58,875 nt of DNA from Caryophanales bacterium UBA6879 (GCA_002449135.1 DKCH01000057.1:13954-72828); one strand, 5' to 3'. Shown: positions 38,780-47,176, counted from the stretch's first letter. The notes: generated by a model from the sequence alone, not told the origin. A program made the numbers and translations.

Positions 38780-39778
38780 ATGTTAGAAAACGCCATTTTG
38801 TTCTCGCTCTCGGCTAATCCAGACTTAGCCAAGTCTATTGCTAATAGACTAAATGTCCGCTTAGGTCAAAGATCAATAAGAAGATTCCCATCTGGAGAAA
38901 TCATTTGTGAACCAATTGAATCAGTAAGAGGTAAAGATGTCTTTATCTTACAATCTACTTGTCCGCCAGTTAATGAGAATTTAATGGAACTTTTAATTTT
39001 TGTCGATGCCTTAAAAAGAGCTTCAGCTAATGAAATTAATGTTATCATTCCATATTTTGGCTATGCTAGACAAGATAGAAAAGCTAAACCAAGACAACCA
39101 ATTACAGCTTCTTTAGTTGCTAATTTATTAGTAACTGCCGGTGTTAACAGAGTTGTTACTGTTAATTTACACGCCAGCCAAATTCAAGGTTTCTTCTCTT
39201 GTTTAGTTGATGATTTAACCGCTGTTAATTTATTAGGCTACTATATTATGGCTACCCACAAAGACTTAAAGAACTTTACAGTAGTTAGCCCTGATCATGG
39301 TGGTGTTGAAAGAGCTAGAACCATTGCTGAATTGTTTGATTGTCCTTTAGCAATCATTGATAAAAGAAGAAATTCAAATTTAGAGCCAGAAGTCATGGCA
39401 ATTATTGGTGATGTTAAAGGTAGAAACTGCTTAATGATTGACGATATGATTGATACTGCTAGATCAGCAGTTAATGGCGCTAATGCTTTAAGAAAAGCTG
39501 GTGCTACTTCAGTTAAAATTGCAGCTGTTCATGGTGTATTTTCTGATCCTGCTTATGACTTACTTTCTAAAGGCGCTTTTGATGAAATAATTGTTACTGA
39601 TTCTATTCCACTTTCAGCTAAAATGACAAATATTCCTTATATTAAAGTTATTTCCTTAGCCCCTATGTTAGCTGATATTATTCATAGAATAACTGATAAT
39701 AAGCCATTATCAACAGTCTATGATGCTTATACTAAAAACGATTATCCAGAAATTGTTGAAGTCGATCATCAAGAATAA
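38780..39778 (+). CDS. prs: Ribose-phosphate pyrophosphokinase
   Basis: A 332-residue enzyme that makes PRPP from ribose 5-phosphate and ATP. Motifs: RFPSGEI, the catalytic flexible loop region ARQDRKAKPRQPITA, SPDHGGVERAR and the PRPP loop MIDDMIDTARSA. Length is a little above the usual 315. A strong AAGGAGG ribosome site is present. Its product feeds the PyrE reaction seen at the window start and purine synthesis. Confidence 0.96.
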   Translation: MLENAILFSLSANPDLAKSIANRLNVRLGQRSIRRFPSGEIICEPIESVRGKDVFILQSTCPPVNENLMELLIFVDALKRASANEINVIIPYFGYARQDRKAKPRQPITASLVANLLVTAGVNRVVTVNLHASQIQGFFSCLVDDLTAVNLLGYYIMATHKDLKNFTVVSPDHGGVERARTIAELFDCPLAIIDKRRNSNLEPEVMAIIGDVKGRNCLMIDDMIDTARSAVNGANALRKAGATSVKIAAVHGVFSDPAYDLLSKGAFDEIIVTDSIPLSAKMTNIPYIKVISLAPMLADIIHRITDNKPLSTVYDAYTKNDYPEIVEVDHQE

Positions 39779-39783
39779 GCTTA

Positions 39784-40632
39784 ATGAAAACTCAAGAACA
39801 TACAGTTGTTGGTAATCTTGATTTAAAGAAAATATATAATAAGAATTTTTTAGTGAGTCCAAATAGAACAATACGTATTTGGACTCCTTTTAATTACAAT
39901 AAAAATTCTTTACACAAATACAAAACAATATATATGTTTGATGGAGCTAATCTTTTTGATAAAGCTACCGCTTTTATTGACGAATGGGAAATAGATGAAA
40001 CTATTTTAACCTGCTTAAAAGAAAATAAAATTAGACCTTCAATAGTTATTGGTTTAGACTCTTCAAAAGATCGTCTTTCTGAACTTTTACCACGTTTTTC
40101 TAATAAAGCAATAGCAAATTTAGCATACAAAGGTGAAGAAACCTTAGATTTTTTAATAAGTAAAGTAATGCCTTATATAAATAAGCATTATAACGTTTCA
40201 ACAAATAGAAACGATATAACTCTTGCTGGCTCATCTATGGGTGGATTAATGGCTTTAGCAGGGGGGATAGATTATCCTGAAGTCTTTGGTAACATCTTAT
40301 CTTTTTCCCCTGCTTTTCCTTTATATAAATATGGTTTAAATGAAGAACCACCTTGTCACTTTGGAACTAATAACGATGAGGCTTTTAAATATGTAATAAA
40401 AAAATATTTAGATCCTAATTTAATAAACAAATTTAAAATATTTATCTCTGCTGGTGGTCAAGGAATTGAAAAAGAATACACGAAATATCCACTTAAATTT
40501 ACTAAAAAACTTTTAAAAAATAATTGGAATTCTAAAAACATTCTTTGTAAAGTAGATGAAAATTATTCTCATAATGAAGAACAATGGTCAATGTTTTTCT
40601 ATTATGCTTATAAATTTATTAATCAAGAATAA
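39784..40632 (+). CDS. Alpha/beta-hydrolase of the esterase D type
   Basis: A 282-residue protein with the alpha/beta-hydrolase layout of the putative esterase family (PF00756 type). MFDGANLFD lies at 51-59 and the nucleophile motif GSSMGG at 149-154 (Ser151). A late His (in YSHNEEQW, near residue 260) could complete the triad. There is no signal peptide, so it is probably cytosolic. The substrate is unknown. It starts 5 bp after the prs stop with no clear ribosome site, so it is in the same operon. Confidence 0.8.
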   Translation: MKTQEHTVVGNLDLKKIYNKNFLVSPNRTIRIWTPFNYNKNSLHKYKTIYMFDGANLFDKATAFIDEWEIDETILTCLKENKIRPSIVIGLDSSKDRLSELLPRFSNKAIANLAYKGEETLDFLISKVMPYINKHYNVSTNRNDITLAGSSMGGLMALAGGIDYPEVFGNILSFSPAFPLYKYGLNEEPPCHFGTNNDEAFKYVIKKYLDPNLINKFKIFISAGGQGIEKEYTKYPLKFTKKLLKNNWNSKNILCKVDENYSHNEEQWSMFFYYAYKFINQE

Positions 40633-40652
40633 AAAAAGAGGTATAAAACCTC
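40631..40652 (-). terminator. Terminator of the tRNA operon
   Basis: A perfect 5 bp stem GAGGT / ACCTC with a 5-base loop (40638-40652) is followed on the minus strand by seven T (40637-40631). It lies 37 nt downstream of the tRNA-Ile2 end. Confidence 0.75.
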
Positions 40653-40688
40653 AAATTTATTAATAATTCCTAAGATATTATATATAAA

Positions 40689-40764
40689 TGGTGGATCAGA
40701 CAGGACTCGAACCTGTAACGACCCGCTTATGAGACGGGGACTCTAACCATTGAGCTACTGATCC
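40689..40764 (-). tRNA. tRNA-Ile2 (anticodon CAT)
   Basis: A 76-nt tRNA with encoded CCA, acceptor stem GGATCAG/CTGATCC, and anticodon loop CTCATAA. CAT normally reads Met, but the loop CTCATAA and the fully paired G1-C72 acceptor match tRNA-Ile2, whose C34 is changed to lysidine by TilS so that it reads AUA. Elongator Met is the next gene. The Ile2 call is an inference from these bases; Met remains possible. Confidence 0.75.
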
Positions 40765-40768
40765 GAGA

Positions 40769-40844
40769 TGGTAGCAGCGGGGGGAGTCGAACCCTCGACA
40801 TATCGGGTATGAGCCGAGTGCTCTACCAGCTGAGCTACGCTGCC
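40769..40844 (-). tRNA. tRNA-Met, elongator (anticodon CAT)
   Basis: A 76-nt tRNA with encoded CCA, acceptor stem GGCAGCG/CGCTGCT with a G1-U72 pair, D-arm GCTCAGCTGGTAGAGC and anticodon loop CTCATAC. The G1-U72 pair and the stem agree with B. subtilis elongator Met. It lacks the C1 mismatch expected of initiator tRNA. Four bp separate it from tRNA-Ile2. Confidence 0.85.
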
Positions 40845-40889
40845 ATAATGAATCAATCTGATCACGCGATTGGCTTTTTATATAAAAAA

Positions 40890-40965
40890 TGGTGGACCTG
40901 ACGGGGATCGAACTCGCTACCTCCTCCATGCCATGGAGGCGCTCTCCCAGATGAGCTACAGGCCC
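40890..40965 (-). tRNA. tRNA-Ala (anticodon GGC)
   Basis: A 76-nt tRNA with encoded CCA. The acceptor stem GGGCCTG/CAGGTCC carries G3-U70, the main alanine identity pair. Anticodon stem CCTCC/GGAGG with GGC anticodon. The T-stem holds one A-C mismatch (GCGAG against CCCGT). It is the first gene of the tRNA operon, only about four bases after the expected transcription start. Confidence 0.9.
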
Positions 40966-40975
40966 AGCAATAGTT

Positions 40976-41004
40976 AAGATACCTTATTTAGAGCCATTAG
41001 TCAA
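40976..41004 (-). promoter_or_regulatory. Promoter of the tRNA operon
   Basis: Minus-strand TTGACT (40999-41004) and TATCTT (40976-40981) are 17 bp apart. TTGACT is the -35 closest to consensus that I found in this window, as expected for stable RNA. Confidence 0.8.
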
Positions 41005-41062
41005 GAAAATTTTTAAAAAGTCGACTTTATTTTTAAATATGAATAATAAAGTATTAAAAAAT

Positions 41063-41098
41063 AAAACAAAAAACTTAATTTAATTTAAAAAATTAAAG
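41063..41098 (-). terminator. Possible terminator after the PII-like genes
   Basis: An AT-only stem (CTTTAATTT paired with AAATTAAG, 41074-41098) is followed on the minus strand by TTTTTTGTTTT. The weak pairing makes it tentative. It lies just after the second PII-like gene. Confidence 0.4.
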
Positions 41099-41110
41099 AT
41101 TTACAATATT

Positions 41111-41476
41111 TTATTTTTTCTCTTCTTCTTTTTTATCAAATAAATCAAACTTATTAGCTGTTAAGCCAACTACTTGACCTGCTGGGACTGCAAAGGCTAA
41201 ACCTTGACCATTTGTTTCTAAGCCAGCTTCATCATAAATTTTTTCTAAAACTTTATCGGAAGTTTCTCTGCTAGTAAGAATCAATACAACTTCTTTTTCT
41301 GGTTGGATAGCAATACCATAAAACAATTCCATTTCTTTATTACCAGTTCCACGGGCTGATAAGATAGTACCACCACGTGCCCCAGCTTTTCTACTAGCTT
41401 CCATTACTAAATCAGTATAACCTCTATTTACTATTGTAATAATTAAATCGTATTTATTATTATTTTCCATCTTCAT
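41111..41476 (-). CDS. PII-like signalling protein (second copy)
   Basis: A 121-residue PII/GlnK-superfamily protein. LIITIVNRGYTDLVMEASRKAGARGGTIL is the first beta-alpha-beta unit, followed by a T-loop region (ARGTGNKEMELFYGIAI) and the second unit with VLILTSRE and a late GLAFAVPAGQVVGL. The usual uridylylated tyrosine context of GlnB is not obvious. It overlaps the other PII-like gene by 17 bp. Start at 41476 or at the ATG two codons later (41470), which is better spaced from AAAGGA. Likely binds a nucleotide or small ligand and controls the DUF1538 membrane protein of the same operon; that link is inferred from position. Confidence 0.85.
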   Translation of the reverse strand: MKMENNNKYDLIITIVNRGYTDLVMEASRKAGARGGTILSARGTGNKEMELFYGIAIQPEKEVVLILTSRETSDKVLEKIYDEAGLETNGQGLAFAVPAGQVVGLTANKFDLFDKKEEEKK

Positions 41477-41924
41477 TATTCCTTTCTACTTTATGTGAGA
41501 GACGATCTTCTTTTTTCATATCTGAGAAAAATTTATATGGCGCAATACCACTGATTTTAGTAATTGGTAAAGAAAAAGCAATTCCACGAGTATTATCAGA
41601 AGTTTGAAATCTCTTATTCGCTTCTTTTAACATATCGTTAACATAAGAAGTACGAGTAGGAGTTAATATTATTGTTCTCTTATTATCAAAGTCTCCTAAA
41701 AATGGAATCAATTCTTCAGGTGGTTGAGAATAACCATAAAGAACAACAGACATTCCTGCACCTAGTTCTGAATATTTGTCAGTAAAGAAATTTTCTTGAT
41801 GTCTTTTACAAATAGTAACAATTAAGGAAACAGGTATTAATTCTTCTTTATGTCTTTTTTCATAAAGATCTCTTGTTCCAACTTCTTTTTTTCTATTTTT
41901 TTCAAAATGTTTAAATAATTTCAT
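41460..41924 (-). CDS. PII-like signalling protein (first copy, with extended ends)
   Basis: A 154-residue PII-superfamily protein. After a basic N-terminal extension of about 30 residues, the fold is visible: VSLIVTICKRHQENFFTDKYSELGAGMSVVLYG, then FDNKRTIILTPTRTSYVNDML and RGIAFSLPITKISG. The C-terminus adds about 25 charged residues. It is clearly diverged from the neighbouring PII-like protein, so the two are not recent duplicates and may form different trimers or a mixed one. A strong AGGAGG site precedes the ATG. Confidence 0.8.
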   Translation of the reverse strand: MKLFKHFEKNRKKEVGTRDLYEKRHKEELIPVSLIVTICKRHQENFFTDKYSELGAGMSVVLYGYSQPPEELIPFLGDFDNKRTIILTPTRTSYVNDMLKEANKRFQTSDNTRGIAFSLPITKISGIAPYKFFSDMKKEDRLSHKVERNNEDGK

Positions 41925-41934
41925 TTAAAACCTC

Positions 41935-43623
41935 CTAATAACTTAAAGGCTCATTATTTTCAAGGTGAATAACTTGTTTATCATCAGCTTCAATAATTCT
42001 AGCTTGATTAATTCTAAAGACGATATTAGATTTAACTTTTCCATAAACACCTAATATTTCAATAGCTAATAAAGGACAAATATAAACAAGTCCAACCATA
42101 CCTGTTCCATATCTTACTGTTTCTTCTGCACTAGCAGTAGGATACTTAGCAACAAACATAGCAATTTCCATTGGTAATAAAAAGGCTGAAGCCATTGTCG
42201 AAGAAGCAATACCTGCACTATCTAAAGCTAGACCAGTATAAATATTTGGAACAAATAAAGTTAAAATAAAGAATAAAAGAAGCAATGGAATAATAATAAC
42301 AGTAATATCTATTCTAAATTGAACCTTTAAAATACCAAATAATAAAGCAGCACAAACTGCAACACATAAAGCCCCGTAAAGTTCTTTAATACCAATAGAG
42401 CCACGTGAAACTTCTTCAACTTGTTTACATAAAACATGAACAGCAGGTTCAGCTAAAATAATTAAAGTACCTATTAAAATACAAAGTAAAATTACCACAT
42501 AGAAATGATCTTGGAAACCAGTGCTACTAAAAGCTACACCTAGTTGTCTTGCAACAATCATAAATCCAGAATTTATACCAACCATAAAAACAGTCAAACC
42601 TAAAAATGTTTCAACTAAACCAATAAAGATTTTTTCTAATTCCTTTAAAGAAAGTTTTAAAAAGATAAAATTATAAGTCAAGAAGAACACAATCAAAGGT
42701 AAAATAGCAATACCAACATCAGTAATTGAACTAATAAACGCATCTAAATAATGTGAACCTAAAGAAGCATAATTCATAGGACCAATACCACCAGAAGAGC
42801 CAGAAACAACACTACCAAATAAACTTTCAGCATCAAAACCAATTGTAGTAGTTATTTTAGCCCATAAAAAGATTGTAATAATTGGACCTAAAGAGGCTAA
42901 ACCATTTAAGCCAAAAGAATCATCCTCAGCGTTTTTACCGCCTCTAAGTTGGGCAACAGCAATACCCATAGAAAGAACAAATGGTACAGTAATAGAACCA
43001 ATTGTAACACCCATACCATCAAAAACAATAGGGAAGAAAGATTCTCTATTAATTAATATTCCTAATCCAAAAGCAATTAAGAAAATAATATAAAGAATAA
43101 TCTTATATGACCATTGGAAAATAATTCTAATAAAAGCCAATCCCAAGAGTAAACCAACACCCAAAGAAACAATACTAATAATTACATATTTTCCACCTTC
43201 GCCCATTAATTGAGTAGAAAAAACAGTTAAATCAGGTTCAGCGAAAGTACATAATCCACCTAATAAAGCCGAAACAATAAATAACAATATAATAGACTTC
43301 TTCTTAGTTAAAGAAGAACCAACAGCTGCACCCATTTTATCAACAGCATTATCAGCACCAATCCCATAAAAAGACATACCTAATACCATTAATGGGAAAG
43401 CAATTAAAAAACATATTAAAGCTGGTGAAAAAACATATTTTCCATAATAATCAGAATAAAAATTCCCTTGAAAAATACTCGCTTCAGAAAAAATATTACC
43501 ATTAACATTAACAGTAGAACCAATCATCAGCAAACCAGAAAAATGCATAATTAAAATAACTAAAAAGAAAGGACCAATAGATAAGAAACTCTCTTTTATT
43601 CTTTCATAAACTACCTTAAACAT
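41935..43623 (-). CDS. DUF1538 membrane protein, probable transporter
   Basis: A 562-residue membrane protein with about 14 hydrophobic segments and a two-fold internal repeat (each half has a stretch like ...AEPDLTVFSTQL or ...AEPAVHVLCKQV). The start at 43623 is chosen because AAGGAGGA lies five bases upstream; a GTG start six codons earlier would put that site inside the gene. DUF1538 proteins often occur beside PII-like proteins, so a ligand-regulated transport role is likely; the substrate is not known. It is followed by two PII-like genes. A TATAAT box is seen about 20 bp upstream. Confidence 0.85.
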   Translation of the reverse strand: MFKVVYERIKESFLSIGPFFLVILIMHFSGLLMIGSTVNVNGNIFSEASIFQGNFYSDYYGKYVFSPALICFLIAFPLMVLGMSFYGIGADNAVDKMGAAVGSSLTKKKSIILLFIVSALLGGLCTFAEPDLTVFSTQLMGEGGKYVIISIVSLGVGLLLGLAFIRIIFQWSYKIILYIIFLIAFGLGILINRESFFPIVFDGMGVTIGSITVPFVLSMGIAVAQLRGGKNAEDDSFGLNGLASLGPIITIFLWAKITTTIGFDAESLFGSVVSGSSGGIGPMNYASLGSHYLDAFISSITDVGIAILPLIVFFLTYNFIFLKLSLKELEKIFIGLVETFLGLTVFMVGINSGFMIVARQLGVAFSSTGFQDHFYVVILLCILIGTLIILAEPAVHVLCKQVEEVSRGSIGIKELYGALCVAVCAALLFGILKVQFRIDITVIIIPLLLLFFILTLFVPNIYTGLALDSAGIASSTMASAFLLPMEIAMFVAKYPTASAEETVRYGTGMVGLVYICPLLAIEILGVYGKVKSNIVFRINQARIIEADDKQVIHLENNEPLSY

Positions 43624-43761
43624 TTTGTCCTCCTTAACCACTAAAATTATAAAAGAAATTTAATATCTAAATAAAGAAAAATCGTATTAAAACTTATATA
43701 TTTTAAGAATAATTCATTAACATTTGTTTTTATTTTACAAGATGTCTAGCATTTAGAATTT

Positions 43762-43789
43762 TTGTAAATAAATTTTTTACTTTTATAAT
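43762..43789 (+). promoter_or_regulatory. Promoter of glyA
   Basis: TTGTAA (43762-43767) and perfect TATAAT (43784-43789) are 16 bp apart. The glyA ATG follows 46 bp after the -10 box, with AAAAAAGGAG as the ribosome site. This divergent 211 bp region also carries the upstream end of the DUF1538 operon. Confidence 0.7.
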
Positions 43790-43834
43790 TAAAAGAAATT
43801 ATATAAACTATAACTAGATAAAAAAGGAGACTTT

Positions 43835-45073
43835 ATGACCTTAAAAGAAAAAGATTATGAAATATTCTTTGCTATACAGCAAGAAAAAAAACGCGAAGAA
43901 GAATCATGCGAACTAATTGCTTCAGAAAATTTTGTTTCCAATGCTGTATTAGAAGCCCAAGGTAGCATTCTTACTAATAAATATGCAGAAGGCTATCCTA
44001 ATAAAAGATACTATGGTGGTTGCGCTTATGTAGATATCGTTGAAAATTTAGCAATAGAAAGACTAAAAAAACTATTCAATGTAAATTTTGCAAATGTTCA
44101 ACCTCATTCTGGTTCCTCAGCAAACATGGCCGCTATTAAAGCCTTAGCTAAGCCTGGAGACACTATAATGGGAATGTCAGTAAATTCAGGTGGACACTTG
44201 TCTCATGGATATTCTTTATCTTTTTCTGGCCAAGATTTTAATTCAGTTCCCTATGAAGTTGATAGAAAAACCTATCTTCTTGATTATGATGCCATTTTAA
44301 AACAGGCTAGAGAAGTTAAACCAAAAGTAATAATTTGTGGTTGCTCATCTTACTCAAGAGAAGTAGATTTCAAAAAATTCCATGAAATTGCAAAAGAAGT
44401 TAATGCCTACTTAATTGCCGACATTGCTCATATTGCTGGCTTAGTCGCCACTAATAACCATATTTCTCCTATTCCCTATGCTGATATTGTAACCTCTACT
44501 ACCCATAAAACCTTACGTGGACCAAGAGGTGGAATTATTATGACTAATTCCGAAGAATTAGCTAAAAAGATTAATAAAATCGTCTTCCCTGGTTTACAAG
44601 GTGGACCATTAGAACATGTAATTGCTGCCAAAGCAGTAGCTTTTAAAGAAGATAGTACAGAAGAATTTAAAACATATATTGACCAAGTAATTAAAAATAG
44701 TAAAGCTATGTCAAACGAATTTATTAAAATGGGTTATGATGTATTAACAGGTGGAACAGATAATCATCTTTTCCTAATTAATACTTATAAAACAAATAAA
44801 ATTACTGGTATAGATGCTCAAAAACTCTGTGAAGAAATAAATATAACCTGTAATAAGAATGCCTTACCTTTTGATGAACTTAAGCCATTTATCGCTTCTG
44901 GTATACGTATAGGTACCCCAGCCATGACTTCAAGAGGTTATAAAGAAGAAGACTTTATAAAAATCGCTCATTTTATTGATGAGGCTTTTAAAAATAAAGA
45001 ATCTATAAAAGAATTAAATATCTTAAAAGAAGAAGTTATAACTCTAAATAAAAAACATCCTTTATGGTATTAA
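43835..45073 (+). CDS. glyA: Serine hydroxymethyltransferase
   Basis: A 412-residue PLP enzyme that moves the serine hydroxymethyl group to tetrahydrofolate, giving glycine and one-carbon units. ELIASENFVS and TNKYAEGYPNKRYYGG at the start, DIAHIAGLVA and the PLP-lysine motif STTHKTLRGPRGG are all present. Length is normal. It stands alone on the plus strand, between the divergent PII operon and the convergent tsf gene, with which it shares a two-way terminator. Confidence 0.97.
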   Translation: MTLKEKDYEIFFAIQQEKKREEESCELIASENFVSNAVLEAQGSILTNKYAEGYPNKRYYGGCAYVDIVENLAIERLKKLFNVNFANVQPHSGSSANMAAIKALAKPGDTIMGMSVNSGGHLSHGYSLSFSGQDFNSVPYEVDRKTYLLDYDAILKQAREVKPKVIICGCSSYSREVDFKKFHEIAKEVNAYLIADIAHIAGLVATNNHISPIPYADIVTSTTHKTLRGPRGGIIMTNSEELAKKINKIVFPGLQGGPLEHVIAAKAVAFKEDSTEEFKTYIDQVIKNSKAMSNEFIKMGYDVLTGGTDNHLFLINTYKTNKITGIDAQKLCEEINITCNKNALPFDELKPFIASGIRIGTPAMTSRGYKEEDFIKIAHFIDEAFKNKESIKELNILKEEVITLNKKHPLWY

Positions 45074-45109
45074 AATAAATCAGCGCTATTTAAAAAAAAT
45101 ATACATATA

Positions 45110-45140
45110 AAAAGGTCATAGTTAAGTGCTATGACCTTTT
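45110..45140. terminator. Two-way intrinsic terminator between glyA and tsf
   Basis: A perfect 12 bp stem (AAAAGGTCATAG / CTATGACCTTTT) with a 7-base loop. The A run on one side and T run on the other let it end glyA on the plus strand and tsf on the minus strand. Confidence 0.85.
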
Positions 45141-45156
45141 AAATTAATCAAATAAA

Positions 45157-46044
45157 TTAATTAAGTTCCTTAGCAACTTCAGCGGCAAAGTCTTCTTTTT
45201 TCTTTTCAATACCTTCACCAACTTTGAACATAACAAAGGAAATTGGAGTAACTTTTTCTTCTTTTAAAACTTGTCCAACAGTTTTAGAAGGATCTAAGAT
45301 ATATTCAGCAAAAGAGAAGACTTGAGCTTCAAAATGCTTATTAACTCTACCTTCTAAAATCTTAGCTTGAATATTAGCAGGTTTCTTAGCAAAGGAAGGA
45401 TCTTCTTTAGCAGATTCTTCTTGAACCTTTCTTTCAGCTTCTAAGTCTTCAGGTTTAACTTCAGAGATAGAAAGATAAGAAGGATTAGCAGAAACAACAG
45501 CCATAGCTAAGTTATCAGCAAATTCTTGAGTGCCACCTTTAACTTTAATTAAAACAGAGATTGCACCCTTCATATGAATATATGAACCAAAGAGTTCATC
45601 AGCATTCTTAGTAACAATGACAAATCTTCTTAAAGAAAGCTTTTCACCTAACTTAATACCGGCATCGTTAAATAAATCATTAACAGATTGTCCTTTAGCA
45701 TTAGTAGCTAACTTTAAAGCTTCAACATCACTAGGCTTTTTATCTAAAGCAATATCAGCAACATCAGAGACTAATTGAACAAAAGGATCTGAATGAGCAA
45801 CAAAATCAGTTTCACAATTGATTTCTAAAACAACAGCTTCATCACCCTTAACTTTAACAGTGGTTAAACCTTCAGCAGCAATTCTTGAAGCCTTTTTAGC
45901 TTGTTTAGCAATACCTTTTTCTCTTAACCAAGTAATGGATTTTTCAATATCATTATTACATTCAACTAAAGCGTGCTTGCAATCCATTAAACCAGCACCG
46001 GTTCTTTCACGAAGAACTTTAATTAATTCGACGATTTCAGACAT
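45157..46044 (-). CDS. tsf: Translation elongation factor Ts
   Basis: A 295-residue EF-Tu nucleotide-exchange factor. The N-terminal motif LRERTGAGLMDCKHAL is the family hallmark, with CETDFVA in the core. Length is normal. It begins 3 bp after rpsB and ends at the two-way terminator. The next gene in most Firmicutes would be pyrH, which here lies beyond glyA, the PII operon, the tRNAs and ispE-prs. Confidence 0.97.
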   Translation of the reverse strand: MSEIVELIKVLRERTGAGLMDCKHALVECNNDIEKSITWLREKGIAKQAKKASRIAAEGLTTVKVKGDEAVVLEINCETDFVAHSDPFVQLVSDVADIALDKKPSDVEALKLATNAKGQSVNDLFNDAGIKLGEKLSLRRFVIVTKNADELFGSYIHMKGAISVLIKVKGGTQEFADNLAMAVVSANPSYLSISEVKPEDLEAERKVQEESAKEDPSFAKKPANIQAKILEGRVNKHFEAQVFSFAEYILDPSKTVGQVLKEEKVTPISFVMFKVGEGIEKKKEDFAAEVAKELN

Positions 46045-46047
46045 CGA

Positions 46048-47163
46048 TTATTTATTTCCTTTCTCAGCAGTAGTAGCTTCAACAGGTTTAACTTCAGCAG
46101 GTTTTGCTTCAACCTTAGCTTCTACAGCTTGGTTTTGTTGTCCTTTATTTTCAACAGGTTTATTTTTCTTAACGAAAGGTTTTCTAGGACCTTTGAAAGC
46201 CTTCTTTCTCATTCTCATACCTTTAGCTAAAGGTTTCTTCATCTTTCTTAAAGCATATTGATCTTCCTTAACTCTAGTCTTAATGAGTTTGAATTCTTCA
46301 GTCTTATCAACGCCTTTTAAGACAGTGGTGAAATCAGCATCAGGATTATCTTGTTTAATATAAGCATAAGCAACATCGCCACCCTTACCTTCAACAACAG
46401 CATCAGCTAAGATACCTAAAATTAATTTAATGGTCTTAGAAGAATCATCGTTGCAAGGAATAACATGATCTAAACCTTCAGGGTTACAATTAGTATTAAT
46501 TAAAACAAAGAGTGGAATATGTAAAATTAAAGCTTCAGCAATAGCATTGTGTTCAGTCTTAGGATCAACAACAACCATAGCATCAGGAATCTTTCTCATT
46601 TCCTTAATACCTTCTAAGTTAGAAGCTAATTTAGCTTGTTCTTTCTTTAACTTAATAGCTTCTTTCTTAGCCATAGTGTCATAAACACCATCCATTTCAT
46701 ATTGTTCTAAAGTCTTTAAACGTTTAGTTCTATTAGAAATAGTCTTAAAGTTAGTTAAAGTACCACCTAACCATCTCTTGTTTACATAGAAAGAACCAGA
46801 TCTAATAGCTTCATCTTTAACAGCTTCGCTAGCAGCTTTCTTAGTACCAACAAATAAAACTTTGCCACCTTTAGTAACAATATCTTTTAAAAGCTTGTAA
46901 TCTTCAGTAATGTTAGCAACAGTCTTATCAAGATTAATAATGTGAATACCATTTCTAGTATTGAAAATATATGGTTTGAATCTAGCATCCCATCTTCTAG
47001 TCATATGACCAAAGTGAGCACCAACATCTAATAATTCCTTAACAGTGACAATAGGAGCGTTAGGATCATGAATAACGCTAGCCATTTCAGGACTTACAGT
47101 TTCTTGCTGAGTTTCGGTTTTAGTTTCCGCGGTTTCAGCTACCTTCTTTTCTTCTTCACCCAT
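46048..47163 (-). CDS. rpsB: Ribosomal protein S2 with extended ends
   Basis: A 371-residue S2, more than 100 residues longer than the usual 240-260. The core begins near residue 38 (TVKELLDVGAHFGHMTRRW) and holds VLFVGTKKAA, RWLGGTLTNF and PDAMVVVDP. An extra acidic start of about 35 residues (GEEEKKVAET...) precedes it. After residue 260 comes a tail with a strongly basic stretch (about 305-335, rich in Lys, Arg, Pro) and then an Ala/Glu/Pro/Val/Lys-rich end. GGAGG lies six bases before the ATG, so the long N-terminus is well supported. It shares an mRNA with tsf and has a leader of about 200 nt. Confidence 0.95.
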   Translation of the reverse strand: MGEEEKKVAETAETKTETQQETVSPEMASVIHDPNAPIVTVKELLDVGAHFGHMTRRWDARFKPYIFNTRNGIHIINLDKTVANITEDYKLLKDIVTKGGKVLFVGTKKAASEAVKDEAIRSGSFYVNKRWLGGTLTNFKTISNRTKRLKTLEQYEMDGVYDTMAKKEAIKLKKEQAKLASNLEGIKEMRKIPDAMVVVDPKTEHNAIAEALILHIPLFVLINTNCNPEGLDHVIPCNDDSSKTIKLILGILADAVVEGKGGDVAYAYIKQDNPDADFTTVLKGVDKTEEFKLIKTRVKEDQYALRKMKKPLAKGMRMRKKAFKGPRKPFVKKNKPVENKGQQNQAVEAKVEAKPAEVKPVEATTAEKGNK

Positions 47164-47176
47164 AGTGAACCTCCAT
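47156..47176 (-). other. Possible six-codon upstream reading frame overlapping the rpsB start
   Basis: ATG-GAG-GTT-CAC-TAT-GGG-TGA (MEVHYG) starts 13 nt before the rpsB ATG in another frame. It has its own GGAGG site (47185-47189) eight bases upstream. Its second and third codons form the GGAGG site of rpsB. Whether it is translated is unknown. Confidence 0.35.

Noticed and set aside
40696..40929. Minus-strand open frame across the tRNA genes
   Set aside because: It runs through three clear tRNAs and has no protein-like pattern.
43624..43641. GTG start for the DUF1538 gene six codons upstream
   Set aside because: The AAGGAGGA ribosome site would lie inside the gene; the ATG at 43623 fits it.
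45818..46261. Plus-strand 147-codon open frame across the tsf-rpsB junction
   Set aside because: It is antisense to two essential genes and comes from low stop frequency in Lys/Ala-rich coding sequence.
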